6,896 nt of DNA from an uncultured Moraxellaceae bacterium (GTDB taxonomy: Bacteria; Pseudomonadota; Gammaproteobacteria; Pseudomonadales; Moraxellaceae), in the NCBI GenBank assembly GCA_937928295.1, contig CALEYY010000078.1:1-6896 (forward strand). The letters are read 5' to 3'. Made by a program: the position numbers and the translations under genes. This document shows positions 6,848 to 6,896 of the stretch, one piece after another. The notes below the pieces were generated by a model, which did no database searches, had not been told where the DNA came from, and saw only the letters and a program-made list of their open reading frames with translations. Position 1 is the stretch's first letter. Each line of letters starts with the position of its first letter.

Positions 6848-6896
6848 AGATCGGAAGAGCACACGTCTGAACTCCAGTCACACTTGATGATCTCGT
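6848..6896 (+). other. Illumina TruSeq-type adapter contamination at contig end
   Basis: From 6848 the sequence reads AGATCGGAAGAGCACACG and continues without mismatch through the 34-base TruSeq read-1 3' adapter to 6881. Then comes what looks like an 8-base sample index, ACTTGATG (6882-6889), and ATCTCGT (6890-6896), the first bases of the adapter part after the index. This is library-construction DNA, not genome. Read in reverse it encodes the well-known artefact peptide TGVQTCALPI, so any protein beginning there is false. The genomic sequence ends at about 6847. Confidence 0.98.

Noticed and set aside
6576..6881. Minus-strand 101-codon frame beginning TGVQTCALPI
   Set aside because: Its start lies in Illumina adapter sequence and the rest is out of frame with the AraC gene; a known contamination artefact.

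Overview
This is a GC-rich, densely coded bacterial window that reads like the end of a draft or metagenome contig. It holds six protein genes in three transcription blocks. DUF3422 proteins, a TetR regulator with a QsdR-like architecture and an AraC regulator with an Arabinose_bd-type N-terminal half are typical of Proteobacteria. The two lipoprotein signal peptides indicate a Gram-negative secretory route. My best guess is a gammaproteobacterium of the Nevskia/Solimonas sort, but that is inference from gene content only.

Left block (minus strand, 2385 down to 1): a TetR/AcrR-family regulator, then 14 bases later a DUF3422 membrane-anchored protein with a GTG start, then after an 81-base gap the N-terminal 122 residues of a nitroreductase that runs off the left edge. 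The three could be one operon led by its own regulator.

Centre: an AT-rich, repeat-bearing stretch (about 2386-2615) separates the TetR gene from a rightward pair of lipoproteins. The first is a large CocE/NonD (S15-like) alpha/beta hydrolase with a visible Ser-Asp-His triad and a C-terminal beta-sandwich. The second, 48 bases downstream, is an LVIVD-repeat beta-propeller lipoprotein with six cysteines besides the lipid-anchored one. Both should be anchored on the periplasmic side of a membrane or at the cell surface, and they look like a functional pair. The TetR gene is placed to control both directions, though no binding site is proven.

Right block (minus strand): an AraC-family regulator converges on the LVIVD gene with a 17-base gap. 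A perfect 11-bp inverted repeat lies in its last codons. Its 5' end is missing: the final 49 bases of the window (6848-6896) are not genomic DNA but an Illumina TruSeq-type adapter with an apparent 8-base index. Any protein start placed there is an artefact.

I found no tRNA, rRNA, CRISPR array, insertion sequence or phage gene. The most unusual points are the untrimmed adapter and the uncharacterised hydrolase/propeller lipoprotein pair with its divergent regulator. I do not see clear evidence for a novel defence or mobile system.
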